The notes under the pieces: generated by a model | Told to the model about the DNA's origin: nothing | Seen by the model: the letters and a program-made list of their open reading frames with translations, nothing else | Databases searched by the model: none | Assembly: GCA_951812925.1 (NCBI GenBank) | Contig: OX638368.1 | Coordinates: forward strand, 81,140,909-81,204,908 | Direction of reading: 5' to 3' | Source: Calliopum simillimum | Taxonomy: Eukaryota > Arthropoda > Insecta > Diptera > Lauxaniidae | DNA length: 64,000 nucleotides | Shown: positions 63,021-64,000 of the stretch, piece after piece | How positions within the stretch are numbered: position 1 is the first letter of the stretch | How the letters are laid out: every line of letters begins with the position of its first letter | Position numbers and translations under genes: made by a program

Positions 63021-64000
63021 TTTTTTTAGCAACTTATTGTTGAGATTGTAGTGTGTTTGTTAGTTGATGTATTTCTTCTTATAAGTATTTTAAATTTTAT
63101 GTTTTTTTTTTACTATTAAAGCTTTGTCGCTGTTGTTGTTATTGTGAAACTTGTTTTTTTTCTACAAGTTTTTTTCTAGTAAATTTTTAACAGCTGCTGA
63201 ATTTTATTTCCAATTCCAAAACTATTGTTGGCTGGTTGCTATTTATTTATGTGTCATATAGTGGGGCTTTTGCTGAAACTATAAAATAGAAACGTTCGTT
63301 TTTATTTGGAAATTTTTAGGAGCATTTTATGTTTTGTTTTTGTTGCATTTAAGTTGTCGTGTGTAGCAAATTTTTAAAAAATTTAAGCCAAAATTTTCAC
63401 TTTGTTATTAATATAAACTAATTGAAAAAATCACATGAAAATTAAGCAACTTACTTATTTTTCTGTTATCTCGATCTCGATTTTCGACATTTGCTTAAGA
63501 GCATCAAAATCAAGGGATCCACATTTCAAAAGTAAGAGATATAATTTTTTTGAACAGAATGTCTTATTTCACTGGACTGTCCTCGAAATTTGGGTACTGG
63601 GCATGATTTTAAATTTCCCTATCCATCCTTTAGTTTTGGAATGATGTCAAAAACTTACATTTTTTAAGTAAAATGGCTACGATTTAATTTATTGTAGCTT
63701 CTAATATAATCGTAAGTTTCAGTACCTTTTCGTTTTTTTTTTTTCGTAAATATAATACCAAATCAAAATTACCCATGGTTAGTGAGTAGAGAAAATAGTC
63801 CCGAGATCCCAAACCATGGGACCTCGGACGTTTTCTTAGTCTCGAAATCCCGGGATTGCAGAACCATAATCCCCGGATTTTCGGGATCCATAATTGAGGG
63901 GGTTAGAAGCAAAGGGGTACAAGTGACAAATTACGAAAAATTGAGTTAAGTATGAGAATAGGTAGTGGAAGCTTTGCTTTATTTATGAAACAAACATTAC
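63021..64000. promoter_or_regulatory. Upstream of host exon 1 (5' UTR/promoter side)
   Basis: No ORF or repeat of the above families recognised. T-rich on the plus strand (A-rich in the transcribed sense) with GTTGTTGTTATTGTG and similar CAA/CAR repeats typical of fly 5' leaders. A GGGATC/CCCGG-rich palindromic patch is near 63795-63895. No TATA or initiator could be assigned. Confidence 0.35.

Overview
The window is eukaryotic nuclear DNA, almost certainly from a dipteran and probably a higher fly with a large, AT-rich, transposon-filled genome. The reasons are the element repertoire (copia with an initiator-tRNA-type primer site, Ty3/gypsy, jockey-like and RTE-like LINEs, mariner/Tc1 elements, DINE-1-like Helitrons), the AT-rich introns, and a host gene with opa-like polyglutamine and short introns of 68-70 bp. 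I cannot name the species.

One host gene can be reconstructed. Six minus-strand exons (63020-62747, 46530-46073, 46002-45785, 45716-45526, 19316-19173, 19010-18926) join in matching phase into 456 codons of one open, partial protein: a Thr/Gly/Asn-rich start, a basic patch, polyglutamine, then a helical region. Its start is at 63020 and its 3' end lies beyond the left edge. Introns of 16.2 kb and 26.2 kb hold most of the window. I do not recognise the family. A separate 240-bp plus-strand reading frame at 20073-20312, with a possible acceptor and an AATAAA signal, may be a nested or pseudogenic terminal exon.

Almost everything else is mobile DNA. 0-5 kb: an RTE-like LINE with an inverted-repeat element in its 5' part, flanked by inverted copies of another repeat. 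5-11.4 kb: a 665-bp TIR element, a DINE-1-like Helitron with a TTAA-flanked insertion, then a four-element nest (an ATAT-flanked TIR element containing a hAT-type MITE and a Tc1 element, the latter containing another long inverted-repeat element). 11.4-16.1 kb: a 4.7-kb foldback-like palindrome whose arms are arrays of ~135-bp repeats and which carries a 134-codon ORF. 16.2-18.7 kb: a dead Tc1 element and a complete ~800-bp Helitron. 18.9-25 kb: two host exons, the orphan exon-like ORF and several TIR elements. 26.7-34.2 kb: Helitrons, a GC-rich hairpin tandem array, deleted mariners and a LINE remnant. 34.9-45.3 kb: palindromic elements, a full-length but dead copia element, and an inverted-repeat element with a tRNA-like B box and a Helitron. 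45.5-46.5 kb: three host exons. 46.6-55 kb: intron with TIR elements and old repeats. 55.1-60.5 kb: a decayed gypsy element split by a LINE with an intact reverse-transcriptase ORF and a long AAAT-type tail. 60.5-62.6 kb: old repeats and a deleted mariner, then host exon 1.

Nothing here is bacterial or organellar: no operon, CRISPR or rRNA was seen. Coordinates of element ends come from reading the repeats by eye and may be off by a few bases. Family names for repeats are inferred from structure, not from a database search.
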